Source: Phytophthora colocasiae
Lineage: Eukaryota; Oomycota; Peronosporomycetes; Peronosporales; Peronosporaceae
Direction: 5' to 3'
NCBI GenBank assembly: GCA_018806915.1
Contig: JAGKQI010000086.1
Coordinates: 62,001 to 126,000, forward strand
Length of the DNA: 64,000 bases
Part shown: positions 10,846 through 21,650 of the stretch, piece by piece
Layout: the number at the start of each line of letters is the position of its first letter
Numbering within the stretch: position 1 is the first letter of the stretch
Made by a program: the position numbers and the translations under genes
The notes under the pieces: generated by a model
What the model was told of the DNA's origin: nothing
The model's database searches: none
What the model saw: the letters and a program-made list of their open reading frames with translations, nothing else

Positions 10846-11242
10846 AAAGTGAGTTTCAGTGTTTGACGTCGACGGTCTTATCAACCCTCTTCGGCGTCTA
10901 AAGAGCGGTTTGTTGTGCGTGCATTTTGTCTGCAAGCACGAGCAAGACTGCGGCTATTAATAGGCGCACGTAAACCTTTTGGGCCAAAAGTTTTAGTTGT
11001 CATCATCGGATGCATCGCTTTATTATACATGTACATGTAACTTCCCAACGGGAACTTCGCCATCATCATAGCCGCGTCTAGACGCCCTGTTTTCGTCGCT
11101 GTACATGAACACCGCAGTCCTACAGTACAGGACTTTCCTGTCGAATCGACAATTTGTTGCACACCATCGCCTCTCGGACTGAGATGAACAGCTCTCTAAA
11201 TCTCATTAGTTGAGCCCCCACAATTCATTTAGACAGCAGAGA
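10846..11242. other. Spacer between START copies 1 and 2
   Basis: About 400 bp with a palindromic TACATGTACATGTA near 11028-11040 and no coding frame with recognisable content. It contains the promoter of the next copy. Confidence 0.3.
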
Positions 11243-12399
11243 ATGGTCGGTCCTTTTCAGGCGCTTCAGTTGACGGACGCCGAGCAGCAGAACTGCCACG
11301 ACCGCGTCTTCCAGTTGCTGGACCGGACACTACGCAGCTATGACGAGCGCGACGGCCAAACGCAAGACGGTCGGTCCTCTGCTCCACTGCACCACTCCAA
11401 CCTGGATAACACGCGCTGGAAGCTGCTCAAAACTAAAGCGGATGCGTCGCTCTACACGCAGCGCGGCACCTGTACACTCCAAGACCAGAACCTGCTCGGT
11501 GGGGACTGGCAGAATCCCGTTACGACCCTCATGACCGGCACCATCCGCGGGGACCTGGACGAGGTATTGACACACCTGACTCGAACACCCTCCGGACGCG
11601 AACGGAGCTGTTCATAAAGCAACCCGTGGAGTGCGCAGTGTTGGCTGAGCTCATGGGCCCTATCGACGTCGATCCGTTCCGTTTCCTCGGAATTACGTGG
11701 ATGATTTACGAGCACACTTGGCCGATCAAGGCGATGGTCAAGCCGCGAGATTTTGTGACGCTGACGGCGACCGGCACGATGACGCGAGCGAACGGAGACC
11801 GGATCGGCTACGAAGTAGTGCAGCCGGCGAGACTCGCTCAATGTCCCCCTTTGCCGGGCTCGATCATCCGCGGTAAAATCATGTACGCCGTGATCTTCAA
11901 ACAACAGGAGCCTGGACTTGTGGACGTATTCGTGAACACGTACGTGGAGACGCAGGGGGTAGTCCTTGATAAGATGATAGTTTCGGTCACGTGGAAGGGG
12001 AACCTTGGGTTTTGGGGTGCTGTCAAACTTGCCGAGATGAAGAAGCTGCAGTGGTGTATCGATAACTGTAGGTCGGAGCGACAGAAGGAGCAGCAGAGAC
12101 TGTCAGCTTCTGCAGTTGGTGTCTGTACTGGGTGCTACGAAAGACGCAGCATGATGAAGCGAGGCAATGGCGTAGTATTAGACGACAAGGACTGCTGCGT
12201 TCTATGCTCGTCGCCGACGTGTTACAGATGCAGAGTGGAGAGAATGCTCAAAGTAGTTGACACAAAGAGCAGCAAACTCAAGGACCAGCTTGTTCTGGTG
12301 TGTCAGCCGTGCTTGATGTTCATACAGAAGATTCGGCCCACAGATCTTGCGATGCTAAACCACAAGCGGCGAATACGCAGCCAGCGAGCAATGCGTTGA
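11243..12399 (+). pseudogene. START-like/finger protein, copy 2, frameshifted
   Basis: The ATG at 11243 starts an N-terminal part (to about 11565) with the same blocks as copy 1 (LLDRTLRSYDERDG, GTIRGDLDEV). Just after the codons for DEV the frame is lost and a stop follows at 11615-11617. The rest of the START-like domain and the full finger continue in another frame to 12399. Comparison with intact paralogues at the same place (DEVM-G, then T-P-D) indicates that about 10 bp are missing near 11563-11570, removing the M-F-G codons. An intron cannot explain a gap this short. Otherwise the sequence is well preserved, so the break may be recent, or an assembly error. Confidence 0.75.
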
Positions 12400-12529
12400 C
12401 CAAAGTGAAACACTCTTGATTTCTCGGCGTTGAAGTCCCGTTCGATAGTTGTCCGCAGCGTTGAAGAAACCTGGTCGAGGGGATGTTGTGTCAGTCTTGC
12501 ATTTACTCGACGTCGGTAACGTGCCAAGG

Positions 12530-13512
12530 ATGAAGCTCTCGTTGCTCGTTGCTTTCACCTTTAGCTGTTCTGGTAGTACCGGTGCATCCGAGCCCAGCTC
12601 AAGAACATCTACTACCACGGCTTCAACCTACAGGCGTCGACCGTGAGCGACTCTGCAGCGTGCTGTGAACTCTGCTCTTCGTACAGCGGGTGCGTATTGT
12701 ATACGTATTTCCACTCAAGCAGTACCGGCCAAAGTCTTTGCTATCTCAAGAGCGGGGCTGGGGAGAAGACCAACTACGCCGACAGCTCCAGTGTCACGGC
12801 CGTGTCGGCCTTCATGGTCTCGAGTACCACTGCACCAACGCCGACTACGGCCAGTACACCAACACCCTCGACGGAAGCTCCTTCCGTATGCAATGAGCAG
12901 CTCGAAGGTGTGTTCTACAACGACTACACACTCTACGAGTTCTCCATCGACTCGGCCGAGGACTGCTGTAACTACTGCGCGCAGCTGGCGGGTGAAGGAT
13001 GCGTGCTCTACACGCTCTACGTATCCAGGAGCGAGAATGTCAAGCGCTGCCTGCTGAAAAGCGCAGCCGGTTCTACCACGAACTACGCGACCTCAGACGA
13101 CTTGACTGTTGTATCGGCCTTCCTTCCTGCTTCAGCGACGGCCACGCCCAAGCCGACCGCTGCGTGTGCGGCTGAAGGTCAATACTGTGGCAACGCACAA
13201 GGAACGTCGTGCTGCGAGTCGAATAGCTACTGCCAGCCCTGGAACACGTACTACTACCAATGCATCGGCCTTCCCGACGGCTGTGGCAATCTCGAGACGG
13301 ATGTCGACTACTACGGCAACGACCTCAGCAGCGCCTTGACGCTGTATCCGTGGCTGTGCTGTTCCTTGTGCCAGAAGATCGACGGTTGCAACGCCTACAC
13401 ATTCGTCAACTTGGACCCGGCAGGACCCACGTGCTACATGAAAACCAGCAGCGCCGGCCGTGTCGCCAGCGTCGGGGCGTTGAGCGGCGTCCCGTTAAAC
13501 AAAACAACGTGA
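12530..13512 (+). pseudogene. CBEL-like PAN/Apple and CBM1 secreted protein, 5' frameshift
   Basis: The ATG at 12530 encodes a good signal peptide (MKLSLLVAFTFSCSGS), but that frame stops at 12646. The body continues in another frame from about 12605 to 13512. The body has three PAN/Apple-like modules (about 12605-12810, 12895-13130 and 13290-13490; each with paired Cys such as CCELC or CCNYC). Pro/Thr-rich linkers separate them, and a Cys-rich CBM1-like module with a ..YYYQC end lies near 13165-13265. This is the architecture of oomycete CBEL-type cellulose-binding lectins that act in the cell wall and in attachment to plant surfaces. One indel between about 12570 and 12605 explains the frame change. 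The only GT..AG intervals there are about 22-25 nt, too short for a normal intron. Confidence 0.7.
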
Positions 13513-13939
13513 CGGAGATCTGCTGCAGCCAGGCATTGAGTTGAAGTGAGTCAATCAGTAGCTCCATTGAACCAAGTACATGTAATTCCTCAGTCTCCTT
13601 AAACTGTTCATGAAACGTTACCGTGAGTCGGCTCGTTGTCGTGAGCAAGCGTTCTCATAGCCGGTGTCGCCCGTGAACGTCTCCATGAGTCAGATATTCG
13701 TTTACGTTTGGTGTTTGACATCCCCATCGCGGCTTCTTATCGAGCACCGGCCAATCAAGCGAACGCTTGGGCATGTTCGCCATCACCAAAGCCCGGGCGA
13801 ACGTCCACTTGGCCTGTCTGGAAGCTCGACACATGGCTGCACGGTTCGTAGGCGTAGGAATCCCCAGCTGCTCCAGTTCGCGCTCTCTTTCCTCTACTCG
13901 CTCCATGAGTCCACAACACAAGTCGACAGCTTTAACTCA
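13513..13939. other. Spacer upstream of START copy 3
   Basis: About 430 bp. The downstream START frame is open upstream to 13664, but paralogue comparison places the start at 13940, so this is read as non-coding and promoter sequence. Confidence 0.35.
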
Positions 13940-15073
13940 ATGGGCTCCAAGGGCATCCCGTTCCAGGAGCTAAAGCTCACGGTGGACGAAGAGCAAAACT
14001 GCCGAGATCGATCGTTCCAACTACTGGACAGGACGCTGCGGAGCTATGACGAACGGGATGGCCAGGAAGACTACGGCCGTCCAACGGCCCCGCGACATCA
14101 CTCGAATCTCGACAGCACGCGGTGGAAACAGCTTAAAACGCAGGAGAATGCGTCACTCTACATTGAACGCAGCAGCAGTGCACATCGAGATGATAACATG
14201 CTGGGAGGGGACTGGAAGAACCCCATGGTCTTTTTGATGGCGGGAAGCATCCAGGGAGAACTGGATGAGGTGATGCTGGGTGTGGAGACGCCTATCGTCG
14301 CTAGTCTAAGAGACCGGAAGGAAGTGTTGGCCATGCAACCAGTAGACTGTGCTGTTCTAAGCGAACTGGCTGGTCCTTCAGAAGCAGATCCGTTCGAGTA
14401 CATGGGTATCCAGTGGATGGCTTTCCAGCACGGTTGGCCTCTCAAGGCCGTGTCTTCCCCTCGAGACTTTGTGACGTTAGCGTCCAAGGGAACGATGACG
14501 CGTGCGAACGGCGATCGCATCGGCTACCAGGTCGTCCAACCAGCCAGTCTCCCTCAATGTCCTCCGCTGCCCGGGTCTATGCGTACGAATCTCATGTATG
14601 CCGCCGTCTTTAAACAGCAGGAACCAGGGATCGTTGACGTCTTCGTACTGACGTACATTGAGACAATGAGCTCACTACTAAACAAGGTGGTGGTGTCTGC
14701 TACGTGGAAGTCTACTATGGACCTGTGGAAGGCGCCACAACTCGCCGAGATGAAGAAGATGCAGTGGTGTCTCGCCAACTGCAAAGCGCAGCGCCGACAA
14801 CTACAGCGACAAGCGTCTCCGTCCGCTAAAAACGTGTGCAAACAGTGCATTGAGAAGCGTAAAATGCGCGGCAGTGACATCGAGGACAAGACGGCCTGTG
14901 TGTTGTGCGTTTCACCCACGTGCACTGGCTGCCGTGTACAACGAACGCTAGAGGCTATTGATGAGAGAAAACTCAAACTGACAGACCACACAGTCATTGT
15001 CTGTCGGGCCTGTATGGTGTTCGTGCAGCACATGCGCCCAGTAGATATCGTAAGGCAAACTCTCACGCCATAG
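13940..15073 (+). CDS. START-like/finger protein, copy 3
   Basis: 377 residues when started at the ATG at 13940, which aligns with copy 1 (MGSKG-x-PF against MASRG-x-PF). The helix block LLDRTLRSYDERDGQ, the START-like blocks (DPFEYMGIQW, GDRIGYQVVQP, VFVLTYIET) and the C-terminal finger (CKQC, CVLC-x4-CTGC, CRAC) are complete. The upstream in-frame extension to 13664 has no counterpart in paralogues and was excluded. Same orientation and about the same size as copies 1 and 2, so this is a tandem family. Membrane or lipid binding is inferred from the fold. Confidence 0.8.
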   Translation: MGSKGIPFQELKLTVDEEQNCRDRSFQLLDRTLRSYDERDGQEDYGRPTAPRHHSNLDSTRWKQLKTQENASLYIERSSSAHRDDNMLGGDWKNPMVFLMAGSIQGELDEVMLGVETPIVASLRDRKEVLAMQPVDCAVLSELAGPSEADPFEYMGIQWMAFQHGWPLKAVSSPRDFVTLASKGTMTRANGDRIGYQVVQPASLPQCPPLPGSMRTNLMYAAVFKQQEPGIVDVFVLTYIETMSSLLNKVVVSATWKSTMDLWKAPQLAEMKKMQWCLANCKAQRRQLQRQASPSAKNVCKQCIEKRKMRGSDIEDKTACVLCVSPTCTGCRVQRTLEAIDERKLKLTDHTVIVCRACMVFVQHMRPVDIVRQTLTP

Positions 15074-16536
15074 CTGTGTCGTACAATTATTTTCTTTATT
15101 GAAATACATTTTATTAAGCCTTCTACTCGAAACTGCATTGGGCGATTGGTTGAATCGCCGGAGCCAAATCGCCGGGCAATCGCCAAACCTATATTAACTC
15201 ATAATATTAATATGTATATAATACCCACTCTTAGCTAACTTTCAAAATTTCCGTGCGACAAGCAATCGCGCAAACTCTGTTTTGGCATTATTTATGCTGA
15301 TAGTTGGTTGGGCACAGCTCAGTGTTTTTGGGTGCTAGCACGGAGTTCCGCCCGCCCGACCAGACCTTCTACCTTGTCAAAACGACTCGGTTTAACCGAG
15401 CTAATTCGGCAAATTTGCCCGGAATTGACAATATTAAGCCTTCTCAAAGCTGCCATTCATCACCAGAGTGACGTTCTAACACTTTCTGTTGATCTTGCAA
15501 GCTGCAACTGGGGTGTGGATATCTTGGCTGCTTTGCAAGCTTCCTTCATCGAACTTCTTCGAAAGCTTGGTTACCATCCTGGTTGCTGCAATGTCACTAA
15601 AAGAAGAGGATACGAGCATGCCAACTGCATGGACCATCCGCTGCGAACGGAATCATGGTCATGAGTTGGGCGCTGGCGCAATGGTCAGCATGGCACGTGC
15701 TCGTTCCCGCGCTGTTAAGAGGTGAAGACAGCGGGAACTACGACGCTCGAGCTTGTTAGATCACTGGCCAGTGCGTTGACCAGCTCTGACCGCGCTGCTG
15801 GACTTCGAGCTCCGTCCTTGAAGCGGTCGCACGCACTATGGCGGCGTTGATCCCGGTCAATGACCAGTGAGCAGACTGTCATGCCATCCGGCGCGTGTCA
15901 ATTACCAATGCAAGTCTCCGCTGCATACGCTGCGGGTTGTCAGCAGAGGCAAGTGCCTATTGGCAATAGGCTATTGCAGCTAATGAGCTCATTGCACTGA
16001 TGACCGGACTTCGTTTTCGGCGGTTCTCGAGTACAGGCGAGCTGGATGGATACAGTCGTTAAAGGCCCTCTCGTCTGAGCAAAAGCAGTGGGCCAACAAC
16101 AATTTTTTGAGGAGGCAAGGCGAAGCTGCGCGGAGGTAAAGCCTAAGCTTCGAACGAACGCAACCAGCGGATAGCCTTGATCTTCATCAAACTGATCATC
16201 AGTGTCCGGAACGGCTGAACCGAACTCGAAAAAAAGTGTGGGTCGCGTCTGACGATACCTCTAGAAGTTGGATATGTAGTCACCATGAAGTCAACATCTT
16301 TCAAAAACACAGTTTACTAACCTCTGTTATAAAGTTCCCTTTGTAACTAACTGAACCTTATTCCATCGCGTTCCGCGAGGGTTATCAGAAACCACTTTAC
16401 GGCTACGATTAGCGCAAGTTCGCTCTCGATCCTCTTCTTGCTCGTCCTAAATGGATCTACGTAGATCTCTACGCTCATTGCTAAACTTGCGTCAACGTCC
16501 CCAGGTATCCGACTTAAAGTCTTACGTTGCAGCGCA
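15074..16536. other. Gene-free spacer
   Basis: About 1.46 kb. Short overlapping plus-strand frames around 15308-15725 show no motif. The sequence has no clear terminal repeats. I see nothing to annotate. Confidence 0.35.
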
Positions 16537-19500
16537 ATGCGGGACCAGTGGAGCAAGAACGTCTTCCCCCCGTTAAATCTCTCAGCCGAACAGCAGACGG
16601 AGTTCCAAGACTTGGCTCGCGGCTTAGTACGTGAAACACTGTCGCATTTCCAGTCGTTCGATAGGCTGCCCAAGGACCAACAGAACCTGAACAAGCAGAA
16701 ACGCTGGAAGGCCGTCAAGACCCGCGACAACCTCACAGTTTTCAAGGAACGGGACCCTCCAAAGATCATCACCGGAACGAGTTTCGACGGGTGCGGCTTA
16801 TCTTCGAGTAAATTTCAGGGAAACTTCGAGTAAATTATATTTTGGCTGTTTTTGAAGTAAAATATAACAGAAAAAGATTAATTTCAAGTAGTTGGTTGAA
16901 AGGAGACAATGGAAGTAAGTTAGGTTTATTTAAAGTGGTTGGCTGGAAGGCGTTCATAGATACATCCATTTGCGTTTTGACGAGCCAAGATACTGTCGGG
17001 AGCAAAGCCAGTGACTTCGCGGCTTCTTCTGAAGAGGAGCCTGTTTCCAAGCGAATACGTTTTGAGGCGTGCGAGACGTTCTCGTCGCTGGATGACGCGA
17101 AAGTCGGAATAAACCTACTGGACGGCTCAATGTATAAATGCATGCACAACTACGGGAACAAAGGGTGCGCTAGAATATGTCTCTGCGTGACACAGATTGT
17201 CCGAATCGCCTCCGACTCACGAAGAAGACCCCGACGGTACTGTGTAGTTCACGCTAGAAGTGGTAGAGAAGCACGGCACTGAAAGGCTGCTGTTGTTCGT
17301 CAAGGAATCCATGGCGCTCTTTGCTTCACGGTGGATCTGGACCTCGAAAATGCCGAAGGATACTTCGTGACCGTTATGAAGGAAGGAAATTATTTGATTA
17401 GGTGGACAACTCTTTGGACTAACTTGCCACGATCTCAAGCTAATTCAATAGATACACTGTTCTACGGTCAACCTAAATTTGGGGCATTTCTTCCAAATGG
17501 AGATCAATCGGCAGTTCATAACCTAACTGTTGAATCAGTAGCGTGATAGTTTTCCGTTCACAGTTGAGCTCATCCGCATGCTGGTAAATAAACTGATAAT
17601 GCATTCTGTTTGACGACTGGATATTCGCCACATTTGGCAGTAGTGCCTTTGTTTTCTGATAGTGACTGTAGTCTCCATGTGGCGTGAAACGTAACTGCAA
17701 CGTTGACTCTCCACAGCAATAAAGTCACCATTTGGTACTTTCGCCATCAACTGTATATTTTAGGAAGAGCAGCAGTCAAATTCGTCACAAAACCGCCTGC
17801 CCAGTGTATCCACATCTGGTGCCACGTCGGGCGTAGGCCCAGTTATGGAATCCGGTATGATCACTACGGCGCCATCAGTGTCCAAGGCAACGGTACGAGC
17901 ATCATGTTAATCATTTCTGGTTATTGTATCTGACAATTGCACGCAGATTCAGGCAATCCGACAGACATTTTTTGCGACTGTGCGAAGTTCTTTCATACAA
18001 GTTGGTTATGCTCCTACGTGGTGGCGGCTATGGCTCTACAGCGTGGAATCAGCGTTTAAGGAATTCTAAAATCCTTGCCGGTCAGAAAGCTGAGCGGTGG
18101 TCAACGCAAGCGGCCTGACCGTTAGCAGAAGGAGGCGACAATACTCACCGGTTCTCAGTTGACATTCTCATTCGAGACATGCTGAAATTCCCTGCACGAC
18201 CTTTGCATTGGAATCTCATGAGAGAGTTTACGCTCGCTGCAGGTGATGGTGCTAAATACGTTTCGGCAATGTCGTATTCTGGGAAGACGGCATTTACTTC
18301 TGGATGACCACGGTGCTCAAGTGAAGATGGAGTGCCAGGAGCTAGCCGAGTGTCTTAAATGGCCTATACTCACGGGGCAGACGTTGCAGGAGCAGTGGCT
18401 TACTAGTTCTCGATGGGGCGGCCACAAGCGGTTTCTCAAGGATGCGCTAGTGAGAAGCTTTAAGTTGGTGCACAGTTAAAGCTACCAGGTTAACTCTGTG
18501 ACTGCAATACACTTCTGTGTTGATGTACTTTAAATGTATCTTTTTTTAGTTTTACTCGCAAATACGCTTTTAGCGATCTCGATTACTCGAAATTCATCCA
18601 TTTGAAGGATTACTTGAATTGACTCCGATTTTACTCGTGTTTAAGCCCGTTCGAGTTTCGACACGCCAGAGCACCAGCGATTGACGGAGGATGAATGGCA
18701 GACGCCAAAGCTACTGGTCGGTGTCGGTTCCATTGTCGGTTCTTTGGACGACGTCATGTACGGGGTCGTGACGCCCGACGCTACGTCGATGCTAGTCAAA
18801 GCTGCGATCGTGCGTAGTTCACTGGTGAACGGTGCGGTGTTGGCTCAAATCGACGGTCCGACGCCCGAGCAGCCTTACCGATTTCTCGGAATCAAATGGT
18901 TCGTCAAAGCACCTCCTAACACATTACGCAGCTTCGTACGACCTCGAGATTTGGTGTTCGTTGAGTCCACAGGGATTCTCACGCGCTCGAACGGTGATCG
19001 GATTGGGTATCAACTACTTCACTCAGTAGACTTAGACGGCTACGGTGCGTTGCCGGAGCGATCGCTGACGCGTGGTCGGATATCTAGCTGCACGATATTT
19101 AAGGAGACACAGGTCGGGAACCGCGTTGACGTGTATGTGCGCGGGTACGTGGAACAGCACGGCAAACTGCTGGATTCGGTGGCTCTTAAGGCTGCGTCTA
19201 CGGGTTTTCTCAGCTCGTGGAACGCCGTCGAGTGCAGCTACGTGAAGAAGCTCACGTGGTTCCTCGATAACCCGCACCAAGTGGCGTGGACAAAGGACGC
19301 TGCTGCTCGAGCTCGAGGGCCAAACGCTCGGACCCCAGTACACTCGAGCAGTTTTGACGGCCCAAGTAGCTTCCACCTGCGCAATCTCAGTTTGGCTGGC
19401 CCCAACGACCGCTGTGGAGGCACTTGTGGCCGGAAACTCAAGAAAATCACGAGTGTCGGACTGTGCGTGCTGTGTCAAGTGCCAATGTGCTCCAAATGCC

Positions 19501-20212
19501 GAGTCTCCAAGAAGCTGGCGTACGCTACCAGCGAACTCAAGCTCGAGCGTCGAGAGAGCGTCATTTGCCGCTCGTGTGTGGCAAAAGTGCGTCTTGAGCC
19601 TGCACGTCGCGTCGCACAGCAGGAGATTCGCAGTGGTAGATACTCCTGGAAGCCACTCCAAACACAACCGTCTGTACGAACCCCGTCAGGTAAATCTGGG
19701 TCGCACTTTAACTTCGGCCAGGATGAAAAGATTCGAGCGGACATCGCACTCTCCAGTGCAGCAGGTCCACGGATCCAAGAACAACTTCATGACGATCCGG
19801 TTGTTCACGTGCCTAAGCCTCGTTGGTTTAGACGCAACAAGAAGGCCGAGAAGAGCAACCGACCGGTGCTGTTCGGCGAGCCCACGCCACTCAGCGACTG
19901 CCACTTGGGCACGCTTTCGCAGTGCTCGACTACGGTTGACTCGTTTACTAACCGCTCAACCCGCTCGCGTACAGCTGGGCGTCATCGGTCCAGGAGAGCG
20001 ACAGTGGTGTGCGCGTGGAAGAAGACAACGAGGATGACTGGGCCAACACTCCTGAGTTTACCGACAATCAACAACAGCGTCGCCAGCTCTGGCACCAAAT
20101 GACGGAGCTACGTCTCGCTGTGGAGAACACGTACCAGATCGCTAAGCACACGACAGATTCATGTTGTGGTGCGAACTTCAGTCCCATCGGAAAAGTGGCA
20201 CCGCAGTACTAA
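16537..20212 (+). pseudogene. Long-type START-like/finger gene split by a DNA transposon
   Basis: The 5' part (16537-16788) encodes the N-terminal helix region (FPPLNLSAEQQ, RWKAVKTRD). The 3' part resumes at 18663 with the START-like domain (DVMYGVVTPD, QPYRFLGIKWF, GDRIGYQLLHS) and finger (CGGTC, CVLC-x4-CSKC, CRSC). The two halves abut in the same frame once the insertion and one copy of the 9-bp duplication are set aside, ..TGTSFD joining TPEHQRL... A second lesion lies near 19960-19980: the frame that ends at 20102 departs from the family, while the expected tail (LWHQMTELRL, matching copy 5) is in the next frame to 20212. The gene therefore has one insertion and one frameshift. Confidence 0.8.
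16789..18653. mobile_element. MULE-like DNA element inside a START-like gene
   Basis: Left end GGGTGCGGCTTATCTTCGAG and the right end read on the opposite strand (CGAACGGGCTTAAACACGAG) form imperfect inverted repeats continuing into AGTAAA. The nonamer AGTTTCGAC lies at 16780-16788 and 18654-18662, a 9-bp target duplication as expected for Mutator-like elements. The 1865-bp interior holds only short frames (for example 16842-17282 and 18243-18479) without a recognisable transposase, so it looks non-autonomous or badly decayed. The terminus style GGG..GGCTTA..CGAGTAAA fits MULE ends I recall from oomycetes. Confidence 0.75.
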
Positions 20213-20892
20213 TACACTTGAATCGTTCTGAGCTATGAAGGACGAACGGTAACGTAAGAACTCACGAAGTACTCAAATAATGAAAATACTAAGGAGTGTC
20301 ATCAACTTGCAGTCAACAGCAGCCTACTGCTGTCATCCTAGACCTGAGGTTGCCTCTCTTCAATCAAAGTGCTCACAGAACTGCAGCTGCTTGCGTCAAG
20401 ACAAGAACGTTGCTCGAGCTATGCCGGAGCCAAAGCGGACTTGATCGATTGTCGAACAAGAAGCTGCATCAATTGAGCTGCATGGTGGTCGTGTGGATGC
20501 AAGATCGGTAGTGGCGAGTGGCGGCTTCAAAAGGCATCGTCAACCGCGCCAAAGTTCAGAAGTAGCCAAACCAGGCAAAGGTGAGCGCGAACGGCATTCC
20601 AGAACGTGTCAGTCGTGTCCGTCCTTAAATTAATGGTGCATTGAAGGTGTGAAGATCAAGCGCACTGCACCAGCTCAATGGGACCGTATAAAGGTGTCTC
20701 GCCTACCATTATTAAGAATCGTGAACCCAAGGTGACGGCTGCAAACTGGGCCCCACTTCGCGAGGGGTATATTTTTTTGAGCTTAAAGGCAGCTGAGCAG
20801 CTGACGAAGGTTGAAGAACAATTTAGCCACCCACCAAATCTTTGCTAAATGAACTTCAATTCAACAACTAAGGTGCCAACCTTAGTTTCCTC
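20213..20892. other. Gene-free spacer upstream of the TnpB-like relic
   Basis: About 680 bp with short frames only. Some of it may be a degraded 5' part of the TnpB/Fanzor-like relic that follows, but I could not match it to a domain. Confidence 0.3.
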
Positions 20893-21008
20893 CTCAGTCT
20901 CAAACTTACTCAGTGAGAAGCAAGAGGATCTGGGGTCACCACGCGGTGGCCCTAGATCCAGGCCTGGACGCATTCATGACTGGAGGGGATCTGTGCGAGA
21001 GCAGCGTT
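20893..21008 (+). pseudogene. TnpB/Fanzor-like OrfB relic, RuvC-I side
   Basis: The frame reads ..HHAVALDPGLDAFMTGG and then runs into the hAT target site. The A-L-D-P-G-x-x-x-F-x-T pattern is the first RuvC motif (catalytic Asp) of IS607/IS605-type TnpB and of eukaryotic Fanzor proteins. The frame continues without a gap on the other side of the 4.7-kb hAT element at 25759. The part upstream of 20893 is not recognisable. Assignment rests on short motifs only. Confidence 0.5.
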
Positions 21009-21650
21009 TAGAGAATGTAAACCGGTTACAACCGGATATCGGTTTGCCCTTTTTCACACAACCGGTTGAAAACCGGATTTGAAACCAGATTATCCGGTTT
21101 GATCCGGTTCAAACCGGTTAATGTTTTATACAGGTTACTTCTTCAAACAAATCATAAATGCCAACGCTTTTGTGACTTAAATTAAATTATAGAGTTTCCA
21201 TGTCAGCGCCCATTGGATATAAAAATGCCTGCCTTTAGCGAATTAGGAGCTGTATTTTGATCTCTAATTCCTTATTAAAAGTGGATATCAATATATATAT
21301 AATGTGCGAGTTGCTGCTCTGCGCCCGTTCATCGCAAATTCGTCGGCAGACGGAGGTCAGAGTACGCGACGTCTTACATCTGTAGCTTTCACAAGGTCGA
21401 CGAGGAGTGTCCTTGCAGCTAGGGACGTGGCGGAGCAGCTACTTCACCTAAACAAGAGTTAATTTTGATCTTTTGTTGGCCATTGTTCTTGTCCACGACC
21501 CCAAGCCGTTTAACCGGGTTCAACTGACGTAAGTATGGTCTCTGGAGACTTATTGAGCCTTCGTGAATTGAGGATCGATTTATTTATTTGATTCTAGACT
21601 GACAAGCTCTGCTTTACTGTTGTAGCCGTGTTCAATGTCTATGACGAGGC

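Noticed and set aside
13664..13939. Upstream extension of START copy 3
   Set aside because: Open but without counterpart in the paralogues, which start at the position equivalent to 13940.
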